From contig CP064980.1 of NCBI GenBank assembly GCA_016699535.1, positions 3,480,001 through 3,544,000 on the forward strand: a DNA stretch of 64,000 bases, in the 5' to 3' direction. Made by a program: the position numbers and the translations under genes. The notes beneath the pieces are model-generated. The model made no database searches. It was not told where the DNA came from and saw nothing but the letters and a program-made list of their open reading frames with translations. Of this stretch, positions 27,405 through 34,524 are shown in pieces. Each line of letters starts with the position of its first letter. The first letter of the stretch is position 1. This stretch comes from Myxococcales bacterium (GTDB lineage Bacteria; Myxococcota_A; Polyangia; Polyangiales; GCA-016699535).

Positions 27405-27752
27405 ATGAAGTACAGCGGCGGATGCCATTGTGGCACAGTTCGATATGAAGTTGAGATGGAGATCGAAAAAGTGATCTCGTGCAACTGTTCAATATGCTCC
27501 AAGAAAGCTCATCTATTGGCATTCGTCCCGGAAGACAATTTTAAACTTCTGAGTGGAGATAGCGACCTGCAAGACTACCAGTTCGCGAAGAAAACAATAC
27601 ATCACTACTTTTGCAAGCACTGTGGCGTTAGTTCTTTCGGCGCAGGGACGATGCCAAATGGTCCTGTGGCACGAGCAATTAATATTCGCTGTTTGGACAA
27701 CGTTGATATCAACGACTATCCCGTAACTCACTACGACGGTAAGAGTCTTTAA
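27405..27752 (+). CDS. GFA/CENP-V family zinc protein
   Basis: A 115-residue protein of the glutathione-dependent formaldehyde-activating (GFA) family. The zinc-binding cysteines are in GGCHCGTVRYE, CNCSICSKKAH and FCKHCGVSSFG, in the expected order, and the tail contains the family's NIRCLD. Some members act on S-hydroxymethylglutathione, but many have unknown substrates. GGAGGA precedes the ATG. It follows the kinase by 49 bases and could be cotranscribed. Confidence 0.9.
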   Translation: MKYSGGCHCGTVRYEVEMEIEKVISCNCSICSKKAHLLAFVPEDNFKLLSGDSDLQDYQFAKKTIHHYFCKHCGVSSFGAGTMPNGPVARAINIRCLDNVDINDYPVTHYDGKSL

Positions 27753-27856
27753 CTCCAACCATCACACAACATGTAACGCCATACAGGAGCAAGGACCGGA
27801 AGACCGTCAACCACTGGCATGCTCTGCTCAGAAACCACAGAACCGTAAATTATCTA

Positions 27857-29221
27857 TCAAAACACCGAATCAGCAACATTGCAGGGGAAAGTTCCCGCTA
27901 ACGAAGCGTTGGAACCATTTTTGAGATCAGTACACGCACTACCCTGAAGCTCAATGTGGTTCGCATCAACTGCTCGCCATCCGTTGGGGTCATCGCAAGG
28001 CAGAGTGGTTCCGTTTGGATCCTCGTTTGATGTAAGCACAACTTGTCCTTCACAAGCCTTGCTTAGGTCTTTGATATTGCCTTGAAGTTCAAAGGTACAA
28101 GACAGTTGGTTTTGCACCAGAGTCTGTAGTGCTGTTGCAAGCCCGGCAGGATCGGTCACTGGGTAGTACGGCGCATCCGCATCGCCATTGTTTGTATCAA
28201 CACCAGCACCGGCATTGGCCATGTCTTGGAAGTGATCGCTGTCGGCAGCCACTGAAACCACGTAGGTGCGGATGCCATCGTCGTAAGCTGCTGCCACGGC
28301 GCTCAATGCTTTGCTTTTTCCAGCATTGGCTGCCGCTTGACTAGCACCTTGATTCAATGCTGTGCAGGTATCGGGCTCTCCATCGGTGGCAAGCAAAAAT
28401 ACTATGGGGTCCGAATTCCCAATTGGGTTTGTTTTGAAATAGTTTGCCAAAAACTCGATCGCATCCCCGGTTGGAGTATCGTCGACCATGTTAGCATCCG
28501 CATAGAGCGAAACAATATCATTGTAGGCATTAAGTGCTGGAGCTTGAGGCGATTGTGTATTCCAGTCTTCGCTAACAGACCACTCTGGACTGTTAGCAAA
28601 ATTAATCAATGGGCATGATGTATCTGCATGGGGCAACGTGGAATCACCATTTGCATTTGGATCGGTTCCTGGATCTACTTTTCGCACGTAAGCACGATCA
28701 TTCATCGCACTGTATAGAGCGATGCCAAAACGCACACTTTGCTGTAAATCGTAGATAAGTCCGTCGGGCCGTGAGCCTTGTTCACCAATAAGAAAATTCC
28801 TTAGCGTGTCCCAGCGAGAATTTCCGCCAAAGTTTGAGTCCATGCTTAACGATTGATCAACAATGAGAACGATGTTGGGCGTGATGTTATCCGTATCGAT
28901 GTGGACTTCTGCGCAAACATCACTTCCGGAATCACCGTTTGAACTGTTTGCTGCAAGACAGCGTCCGTTTGAAGTGCAAGTGCTTGCATCAGCGCATGGG
29001 ATGTTATTGACCAAACTGCATTCGGCATCACAGACACCACTGCTTGAACAGAAGAAACCGTCCGCACACGCGTTAACGTCCGTTAGACATGGCGTACCGC
29101 AACCGCCTTCCGCTGGACTAGCCTTACAAGCTTCTGTGTTCGAACCTATACTCTTCTTACTGGAACAGTTTGGTAAACAAAGACAGCAATACGACAACAA
29201 CACAAGCGACAAAACACGCAT
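27857..29221 (-). CDS. Lipoprotein with Cys-rich repeats and von Willebrand A domain
   Basis: A 454-residue secreted lipoprotein (signal ending LPNCSS). After a Cys-rich region typical of myxobacterial adhesin-like proteins (GGCGTPCL, ACADGFFCSSSGVC, ASCTSNGRC-like spacing) comes a VWA domain: MIDAS motif DQSLS, a Thr in DDTPTGDAI, and LATDGEPD. A C-terminal Cys-containing domain follows. VWA domains with an intact MIDAS bind divalent metal and protein or surface ligands; adhesion is inferred. It is convergent with the GFA gene. Confidence 0.88.
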   Translation of the reverse strand: MRVLSLVLLSYCCLCLPNCSSKKSIGSNTEACKASPAEGGCGTPCLTDVNACADGFFCSSSGVCDAECSLVNNIPCADASTCTSNGRCLAANSSNGDSGSDVCAEVHIDTDNITPNIVLIVDQSLSMDSNFGGNSRWDTLRNFLIGEQGSRPDGLIYDLQQSVRFGIALYSAMNDRAYVRKVDPGTDPNANGDSTLPHADTSCPLINFANSPEWSVSEDWNTQSPQAPALNAYNDIVSLYADANMVDDTPTGDAIEFLANYFKTNPIGNSDPIVFLLATDGEPDTCTALNQGASQAAANAGKSKALSAVAAAYDDGIRTYVVSVAADSDHFQDMANAGAGVDTNNGDADAPYYPVTDPAGLATALQTLVQNQLSCTFELQGNIKDLSKACEGQVVLTSNEDPNGTTLPCDDPNGWRAVDANHIELQGSACTDLKNGSNASLAGTFPCNVADSVF

Positions 29222-29392
29222 AGTTTTCCCTCGAAAAGTAAAGATAAGAAATCCTTATCTAGTTTTACAGTTTCTGCTCCAAGCGCAAGACAAAGTCACA
29301 GTTTACATGAGCTTACCTTTCATGACGAATAATTTCATCAGCACACAGAAACGCTGGGTCTGAACAAAAAACACCAATAAAACCATCAGAAG

Positions 29393-29998
29393 TTACAGTG
29401 ATTTTATAGGCGAGAGTCGTAACACCAACTTCCCCGGTTCAGTCACTAGGTCCTGCAATCGGATAAGATCCAGCATCGAGCGCCACGGCTCGCTTGCCTT
29501 GCTTCGAACGACCGGGATGTCTCGCAAGTCGACACGGAACATATCACCATCACGACTGACGGGAGGCCGCAGTCCTTTTGCTCCAAAATCAATAAATGAT
29601 CCCCAAAGCTTTTTGGCAATCGCAAGAGCAAGTTCAGATACAACGCGGTCAATTTCACGATTTTGCTTCTCATTTTTACCAAGAACACGAAATACGACTT
29701 CCTTTGCCCCTCTAGGCGCAAAAAAAACGCCACGGGATTCTAGAATAAGTGTTTGCTCTTCGTCTTCGCTAAAGCAGCCAGACAAAATGATTTTACCTTG
29801 CTTAATGGAGACTGTAAGCGAGCTCGCTACACCTTGTTTGACCAGCTCCGAGCAAAGTTCGGTCTCTGAAATTTCGAGCCCCTTCATTAGCGCCATCACT
29901 TTGGAGCTAATCACAGTTGGCAGGCCACCTAACTTCTTGAAAAAGGACTCCCTTCTTTTTTCGGCACTGTTCAGCCAACTTTGAATAAGACGCTGCAT
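29393..29998 (-). CDS. Hypothetical protein downstream of the radical SAM gene
   Basis: A 201-residue protein, mixed alpha/beta, with no signal peptide or membrane helix and no motif I recognise. Its ATG lies one base after the stop of the radical SAM gene, so the two are cotranscribed and probably functionally linked. The 29222-29392 interval downstream contains no gene. Confidence 0.65.
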   Translation of the reverse strand: MQRLIQSWLNSAEKRRESFFKKLGGLPTVISSKVMALMKGLEISETELCSELVKQGVASSLTVSIKQGKIILSGCFSEDEEQTLILESRGVFFAPRGAKEVVFRVLGKNEKQNREIDRVVSELALAIAKKLWGSFIDFGAKGLRPPVSRDGDMFRVDLRDIPVVRSKASEPWRSMLDLIRLQDLVTEPGKLVLRLSPIKSL

Positions 29999-29999
29999 C

Positions 30000-32813
30000 T
30001 CAACCCAAAGAAACTGTGCTGGGTTCTGATTCGTTCTGAAGCGATAGTGCTCTTAGTGTCTCTAAGTCAAAAGGGCTAGTGCAGCGATCTTTCTGTTGCC
30101 AAACCAACGATTCACGAACTAGGCGCGCCGGCATGTCTTTCGATTCAAAAATCACTTCGATAACTTCCGCAGCCTTGGCGCTACCATGCGGTGTAATGCC
30201 GACTGAAAAACGAATAGGCACCAGATCACCCATGTACCCAGCACGTTCAAGCGTTTCTGCCCCTTGATTAGCAATCACTTTATCGAGAAAAGGCGCAACA
30301 TTAACACGTCGTTTGATACCCTTGGTATTACGAAGCACTTCGAGCGGGGTTTTACGCTTTTCATCGATCCAAGATTGAAGCGCTTGCTCAGAATCGAGCT
30401 CTCTTTCACTCAAAACCGCTCTAGGGACTCCCGCCACATAGAAGGCCTTGTTGATTACTTTATTGATGCCCAAGTCCTGCTTGCCTAAAACGTTCACCGA
30501 GAAAACACTAACGCCTTCCGATGCACAGTCCTGAAAACGCTCCAAAAGCTCCTGAGAGTCGATATTGATCTCCGGCTCGAGTTTGATGTCAACGTACTCA
30601 CCTAAAGAGGCCACCCCAAGTGATAAAGCGGGGCCGAAACTCATTTCAGCTTTTGGATGGAAACCTTGCGAGTAACGCAGTGGCAAGTCGAGTCTGCGCG
30701 CCATACGAGGCAAAAGTCGCACTAAGTCAAGATGGGCACTGTAAGCTGCGCGTCCGACTTTAGTGTAGCCCAAACGCAGACGAAGCGCGGGAGAACGAAG
30801 TAGAGGGATTTTGCGTACAGTATCGCGGCGCTGCACTGAACCAGGCTTGGCCTCAACGGAGTGAACATCGCGCGCTTTGTCGGCATGTAAATCATCCAAG
30901 AAAATCTCGCGTCTACCACGCATCTGCTGCATGTCGCAGGCTATGCCGCAATCGTAACAGACGAGCTTTCGTTTATCGCTACGCGCGTCTTTTAGATTGG
31001 TGTGGTGCACAAACATGCCTGCAACTTTTCCGCATGGCGGTGACAGACGATTGGCCACGGCTTTTCGATATTCACGAGCCAAAAAGCCATCTTCCAAACC
31101 TACGTCGAGATGGTCCCACGGCAGGCGTGCATCGATGGGTATGGTACCGAGAAAGATATCAGGATTGATTTGATGCTCGTGCAATGCTGCTTTCCAAACA
31201 TCCAACTTCAGTTGCTCTTCCCAAGAATCAAAGCGCGCACCGTTTTTGTACGCGGTCTCGATGACTTGGCCTAAGCTTCGATCGCCACGAGCTAAAAAGC
31301 CCTCGACCCAGGATCCCTCGGAAGCATGCATGCGGAGCTGCACATTTTCTTCACGAGCTGTCTGCTTTAGGATGCCTTGCTTGCGCAGTATCTCCGAGAA
31401 ACCATTCATGGCGCACCACTGAAAAGGCGTGTGCGGTTTTGGAACGAAGGTACTTACGCTTACAGTTACGCGAGGCGCACGCTTTTGAAGGCTCCTACCA
31501 ATATTCCGAGCGCGGGCACCTGTTTGAACGATGCCTGCTACATCCGAATCTTCCTCGGTTGGCAAGCCAATCATGAAATACAATTTCATCTTGGACCAAC
31601 CTCTTGAAAATACACGTTCAGCGGTTTGCATCAGTTGCTCTTCGGTGATGTTTTTATTTATCACGTCACGCATACGTTGCGAGCCCGCTTCGGGAGCAAA
31701 GGTAAGACCTGTTGCACGAACCTTTTCGATATCTTCAAGCAATTCGTCGTCCAAACCATAAGCGCGCAAAGACGATACTGAAAGCGAGACTTTCTGTGGT
31801 TCAAGCTTTTTCATCACCTCATGAATCAAGGGCGCAATCGCGCTGTAGTCGGCCGTGGAAAGCGAAGTCAGCGACGCTTCATCGTAGCCTCCGCCCATCA
31901 GCGAAGCTTCAAGAGAGCTCATGATGTCCTGAGGTGTGCGCTCACGCACGGGCCTGTAAATCATTCCGGCCTGACAAAAGCGACAGCCCTCCGTACAACC
32001 GCGAGCGATTTCAACGGACACACGATCAAAAACCGTTTCGGTTGCTGCAATCGGTCCATCACTTGGAAAGGGATATTTACTGATGTCTTTTACAAAGCTT
32101 CGCTCGATTGGATAGGGTAAACTTGGATCGTCTGGCTTTTGCACGACTTGAAGACCAGTATCCTCCATCGTCTCGCTTTGATAAAGACTCGGCACATACA
32201 GGCCTGGAAGTTTTGCAAGCGCACGAAGCCGTTCTACGCGCGTCATCTTTGTTTTCTTCAGCGCAGACCACGTTAACATCAGTTCCGGGGTGGCTTCTTC
32301 CCCGTCGCCGATAAGAAAGACATCAATGAACGAAGACATGGGCTCAGCATGCGTAGCACAAGGGCCGCCCGCTACAATCAATGGATCGTCATTGTTACGC
32401 TCGTCGCTCCGCAGAGGGATCCCTCCTAACTCTAGCATTAGCAGCACATTGCTATAGGTTAGCTCGAACTGCAGTGAAAAACCAACGATGTCGAAATCCG
32501 ACAGTGGTCTCCAACTTTCAAGTGAACGCAAGGGCTCATCTCGCAAACGCAACTCCTGTTCCATATCAAGCCAGGGCGCATAACTTCGTTCCGCAAGAAG
32601 CTTTGGGTGCTTGTTGATGATGGAATACAAAATCTTGTAGCCCAAGTGACTCATGCCGATGTCATACAGATCCGGAAAGGCGAGACATATCGTGCAAGCT
32701 GCCGCATCAAAATCCTTTAGAATCTCGCCGTGCTCACCACCGACATAGCGCGCCGGCTTCATGACTTTAGGGAGAAAGTCCGCGTAAGGATGCTCAGTCG
32801 TTTTTTGGGCCAT
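30000..32813 (-). CDS. B12-binding-like radical SAM protein fused to DUF2344 (TIGR03960/TIGR03936 type)
   Basis: About 937 residues from the ATG at 32813. The N-terminal half has a cobalamin-binding-like segment (FPDLYDIGMSHLGYKILY, GGPCATHAEP) and a radical SAM core with the [4Fe-4S] cysteines in ARGCTEGCRFCQAG, plus SLSTADYSAI and TFAPEAGSQRMRD. The C-terminal ~210 residues are a DUF2344 domain (GYTKVGRAAYSAHLDLVRLLPRM, RYSQGFHPKAEMSFGP). This fusion is a widespread family of unknown substrate, suspected of RNA or nucleotide modification. The frame is open a further 81 bases upstream with a hydrophobic stretch, but the family begins near MAQKTTEHPY. Confidence 0.9.
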   Translation of the reverse strand: MAQKTTEHPYADFLPKVMKPARYVGGEHGEILKDFDAAACTICLAFPDLYDIGMSHLGYKILYSIINKHPKLLAERSYAPWLDMEQELRLRDEPLRSLESWRPLSDFDIVGFSLQFELTYSNVLLMLELGGIPLRSDERNNDDPLIVAGGPCATHAEPMSSFIDVFLIGDGEEATPELMLTWSALKKTKMTRVERLRALAKLPGLYVPSLYQSETMEDTGLQVVQKPDDPSLPYPIERSFVKDISKYPFPSDGPIAATETVFDRVSVEIARGCTEGCRFCQAGMIYRPVRERTPQDIMSSLEASLMGGGYDEASLTSLSTADYSAIAPLIHEVMKKLEPQKVSLSVSSLRAYGLDDELLEDIEKVRATGLTFAPEAGSQRMRDVINKNITEEQLMQTAERVFSRGWSKMKLYFMIGLPTEEDSDVAGIVQTGARARNIGRSLQKRAPRVTVSVSTFVPKPHTPFQWCAMNGFSEILRKQGILKQTAREENVQLRMHASEGSWVEGFLARGDRSLGQVIETAYKNGARFDSWEEQLKLDVWKAALHEHQINPDIFLGTIPIDARLPWDHLDVGLEDGFLAREYRKAVANRLSPPCGKVAGMFVHHTNLKDARSDKRKLVCYDCGIACDMQQMRGRREIFLDDLHADKARDVHSVEAKPGSVQRRDTVRKIPLLRSPALRLRLGYTKVGRAAYSAHLDLVRLLPRMARRLDLPLRYSQGFHPKAEMSFGPALSLGVASLGEYVDIKLEPEINIDSQELLERFQDCASEGVSVFSVNVLGKQDLGINKVINKAFYVAGVPRAVLSERELDSEQALQSWIDEKRKTPLEVLRNTKGIKRRVNVAPFLDKVIANQGAETLERAGYMGDLVPIRFSVGITPHGSAKAAEVIEVIFESKDMPARLVRESLVWQQKDRCTSPFDLETLRALSLQNESEPSTVSLG

Positions 32814-32978
32814 AGCGACCAGTTGTAGCCTAGTTTGAGCGAATGTTAAGGCTGCCAGGACGATAAAAGGCGATACTTTACGAAAAAACGCCAATTATTT
32901 AACTTGACTCTACCTGCGACTAAAAGTTTTCACCTCGCGCCAGCATCCTCTACAATCAAAGACTTCTGAGACTTTTTC

Positions 32979-33179
32979 ATGTTTTTGCTTTTTGATGGCA
33001 TCGTTGATTTCGTTTTGCACCTAGCGGTCGAGAGCATTGCTCCAATCGGCCGGTTGATCTGTCGGAAGCTAGGCCTCGATGCAACCGCTTTTAGGTCAGC
33101 TGCATTCGGATCTCTTTTTTGGCTGAGTACCGCTGCTGCGATCGGAGCAATATGTTGGTACCTTTTTTTCAATCCCTAA
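32979..33179 (+). CDS. Small membrane protein
   Basis: 66 residues with two hydrophobic helices (LFDGIVDFVLHLAVESIA and LFWLSTAAAIGAICWYLFF) separated by a short basic loop. No family recognised and no clear ribosome binding site. A reverse-strand frame covers the same bases but is Lys/Ser-rich and featureless, so the forward frame is preferred. The next gene, also a small membrane protein, follows in the same direction. Confidence 0.5.
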   Translation: MFLLFDGIVDFVLHLAVESIAPIGRLICRKLGLDATAFRSAAFGSLFWLSTAAAIGAICWYLFFNP

Positions 33180-33220
33180 CTCAAAGATAAAACAACTAAG
33201 TCATATTTAAAGGTTTGAAC

Positions 33221-33478
33221 ATGAAACTACTTTATATAGCGCTGGGAATGATTACTGCCTTGTTCCTATTGTCAGTCCGCGGACGAAACCAGGAGAACAA
33301 GTTAAAACGCCAAGGATTAATTCCCACAACGGAAACGCCCACGCTCGATCATGTTCATCGCTTGATCGCAGATGGCGAAAAGATCCATGCCATTAAACTG
33401 TACCGACAGATTCACAACGTCAGCCTCAAAGAAGCCAAAGAGCAAGTAGAGCAGCTCGCAAAAAGCAAACAAACCTGA
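33221..33478 (+). CDS. Small membrane-anchored protein with ribosomal L7/L12 C-terminal-like domain
   Basis: 85 residues: an N-terminal membrane helix (MKLLYIALGMITALFLL), a basic turn, then a soluble domain VHRLIADGEKIHAIKLYRQIHNVSLKEAKEQVE, which follows the bL12 C-terminal fold pattern (helix, KLYRxxxxxSLKEAK, helix). In bL12 this surface recruits translational GTPases. Membrane-anchored relatives are known in several phyla but their role is unclear. The ATG at 33221 is preferred over the TTG at 33215; AAAGG precedes it. Confidence 0.75.
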   Translation: MKLLYIALGMITALFLLSVRGRNQENKLKRQGLIPTTETPTLDHVHRLIADGEKIHAIKLYRQIHNVSLKEAKEQVEQLAKSKQT

Positions 33479-33504
33479 AAGCTCGCTCATCAGTTATCCC
33501 CCCC

Positions 33505-33611
33505 CGCGAGCAGCGCGAGCCCGCTGGGGTGGGAGCCGACGCGCGAAGCGCGCTCGGGAGGGGATTCGCGTGAATCCCCTCTTTGGAGCGCTGCCACGTA
33601 GCGGTCCAAAC
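33505..33611. repeat. 107-bp dispersed repeat, copy A
   Basis: Colinear, without gaps, with copy B at 34290-34396. It contains GAGGGGATTC-GCGT-GAATCCCCTC (a perfect 10-bp stem), a GC-rich stem before it and a small GCTGC/GTAGC stem after it. Most differences between the copies fall in stems and several keep pairing. It lies after the L12-like gene and before tRNA-Glu. Confidence 0.85.
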
Positions 33612-33675
33612 AGTTAAAGCTAACAACCTAACCAATTCCAAAATTAGCAAGCAAACATCCTGCTCGCAAGGCAAG

Positions 33676-33852
33676 CCCGCTGGGCACTCCGCAGAACAAA
33701 AAAACCCGCGCTTTGCACGGGTCTTTTTTTGCTGGCGTCCCCGGAGTTCTCGTCGCTTCGCTCCTGCGATCCCGGTGATTTGCAAATCCCGCTGGGCACT
33801 CCGCAGAACAAAAAAACCCGCGCTTTGCACGGGTTTTTTTGCTGGCGTCCCC
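33676..33852. repeat. Direct repeat of terminator plus tRNA-Glu 3' end (~110-bp period)
   Basis: A ~65-bp unit (CCCGCTGGGCACTCCGCAG, a terminator-like hairpin ACCCG...CGGGT flanked by A- and T-runs, then GCTGGCGTCCCC) occurs at 33676-33742 and 33788-33852. The second copy runs into tRNA-Glu; the first carries only the last bases of the tRNA and CCA. The hairpins serve as terminators for tRNA-Glu on the minus strand. The interval 33612-33675 shows nothing else. Confidence 0.85.
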
Positions 33853-33918
33853 AGCGGGATTTGAACCCGCGTAACGAGCTTGAAGGGCTCGCGTCCTAGG
33901 CCTCTAGACGATGGGGAC
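33843..33918 (-). tRNA. tRNA-Glu (TTC)
   Basis: Full cloverleaf of 73 bases plus an encoded CCA. 5' GTCCCCATCGTCTAGAGGCC matches bacterial tRNA-Glu; the anticodon loop is CCTTCAA within a CGAGC/GCTCG stem; the T arm has GGTTCAAATCC. The acceptor pairs perfectly with CTGGGGAC. Confidence 0.96.
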
Positions 33919-33980
33919 CTTTGGTGCCGGCGGAAGCTACTCCAAGTCCGGGCTAAAAGCCAGTCTTGTGGTGACTTTGC

Positions 33981-34006
33981 CTAGTGGGCCGTACAGGATT
34001 CGAACC
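33981..34006. repeat. Duplicate of the tRNA-Lys 3' end
   Basis: 26 bases identical to 34097-34122, covering 22 bases of the tRNA-Lys 3' part (discriminator to T loop) and four flanking bases. The copy is followed by unrelated sequence containing CCTTCCGAGGAAGG. It could be a relic att site or part of a tandem duplication with a 116-base period. Confidence 0.85.
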
Positions 34007-34100
34007 GCAAAACCGAAAACACCTGCGACCTTCCGAGGAAGGGCGCACTCGAGGTTTTGTACTTTGTTTTTGTGGCTTTTCTGCCTTTCCTTTCCACTAG

Positions 34101-34173
34101 TGGGCCGTACAGGATTCGAACCTGTGACCGTCGGGTTAAAAGCCCGCTGCTCTACCAACTGAGCTAACAGCCC
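34101..34173 (-). tRNA. tRNA-Lys (TTT)
   Basis: 73 bases, 5' GGGCTGTTAGCTCAGTTGG, anticodon loop CTTTTAA in a GCGGG/CCCG-type stem, T arm GGTTCGAATCC, acceptor closed by ACGGCCC. CCA not encoded. Confidence 0.96.
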
Positions 34174-34289
34174 TAGGAGCCGGAGCGATATCAAGCACAG
34201 CCGAACAAAGCAAGCCTTTTTAAGCTCAAAGCGAACGGGGGAGCAAGCCTACAAACAAATCACTTTCAAAATTACCTACCCACCCACCA

Positions 34290-34396
34290 CGCGAGCAGAG
34301 CGAGCCCGCTGGGGTGGGAGCCAAGGCGCGTAGCGTCCTTGGGAGGGGATTCGCGTGAATCCCCTCTTTGGAGCGCTGCTACGCAGCGGTACAAAC
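34290..34396. repeat. 107-bp dispersed repeat, copy B
   Basis: Exactly 785 bases downstream of copy A and the same length. Its first stem is CCAAGG...CCTTGG where copy A has CCGA...CTCGG, and its last is GCTGC-TAC-GCAGC where copy A has GCTGC-CAC-GTAGC, so a stem is kept by A-T for G-C exchange and by G-U wobble. The central GGGATTCGCGTGAATCCC stem is unchanged. It lies between tRNA-Lys and the CAT tRNA. Confidence 0.85.
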
Positions 34397-34404
34397 CAAA
34401 TTAG

Positions 34405-34477
34405 TGGGCCCACCGGGATTCGAACCTGGAACAACCCCGTTATGAGCGGGGGGCTCTAACCGTTGAGCTATGGGCCC
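34405..34477 (-). tRNA. tRNA with CAT anticodon (elongator Met, or Ile2 if lysidine-modified)
   Basis: 73 bases, 5' GGGCCCATAGCTCAACGG, anticodon loop CTCATAA with a strong CCCCG/CGGGG stem, T arm GGTTCGAATCC and a fully paired acceptor, so it is not an initiator. Elongator Met and Ile2 both carry CAT and I cannot separate them with confidence. Confidence 0.9.
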
Positions 34478-34524
34478 GTAAGGCGACCATCGCACCAAAA
34501 TCGTGCAACAGCCCCCAAACTCAA

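Noticed and set aside
32930..33172. Reverse ORF of 80 codons opposite the small membrane gene
   Set aside because: Basic, featureless sequence; the forward frame has two clean hydrophobic helices.
33426..34194. ORFs across the tRNA and repeat cluster
   Set aside because: They run through tRNA genes and terminators and encode repetitive nonsense.
34405..34477. Second initiator tRNA
   Set aside because: The acceptor is fully paired at position 1-72 and the anticodon stem lacks the initiator pattern in context.
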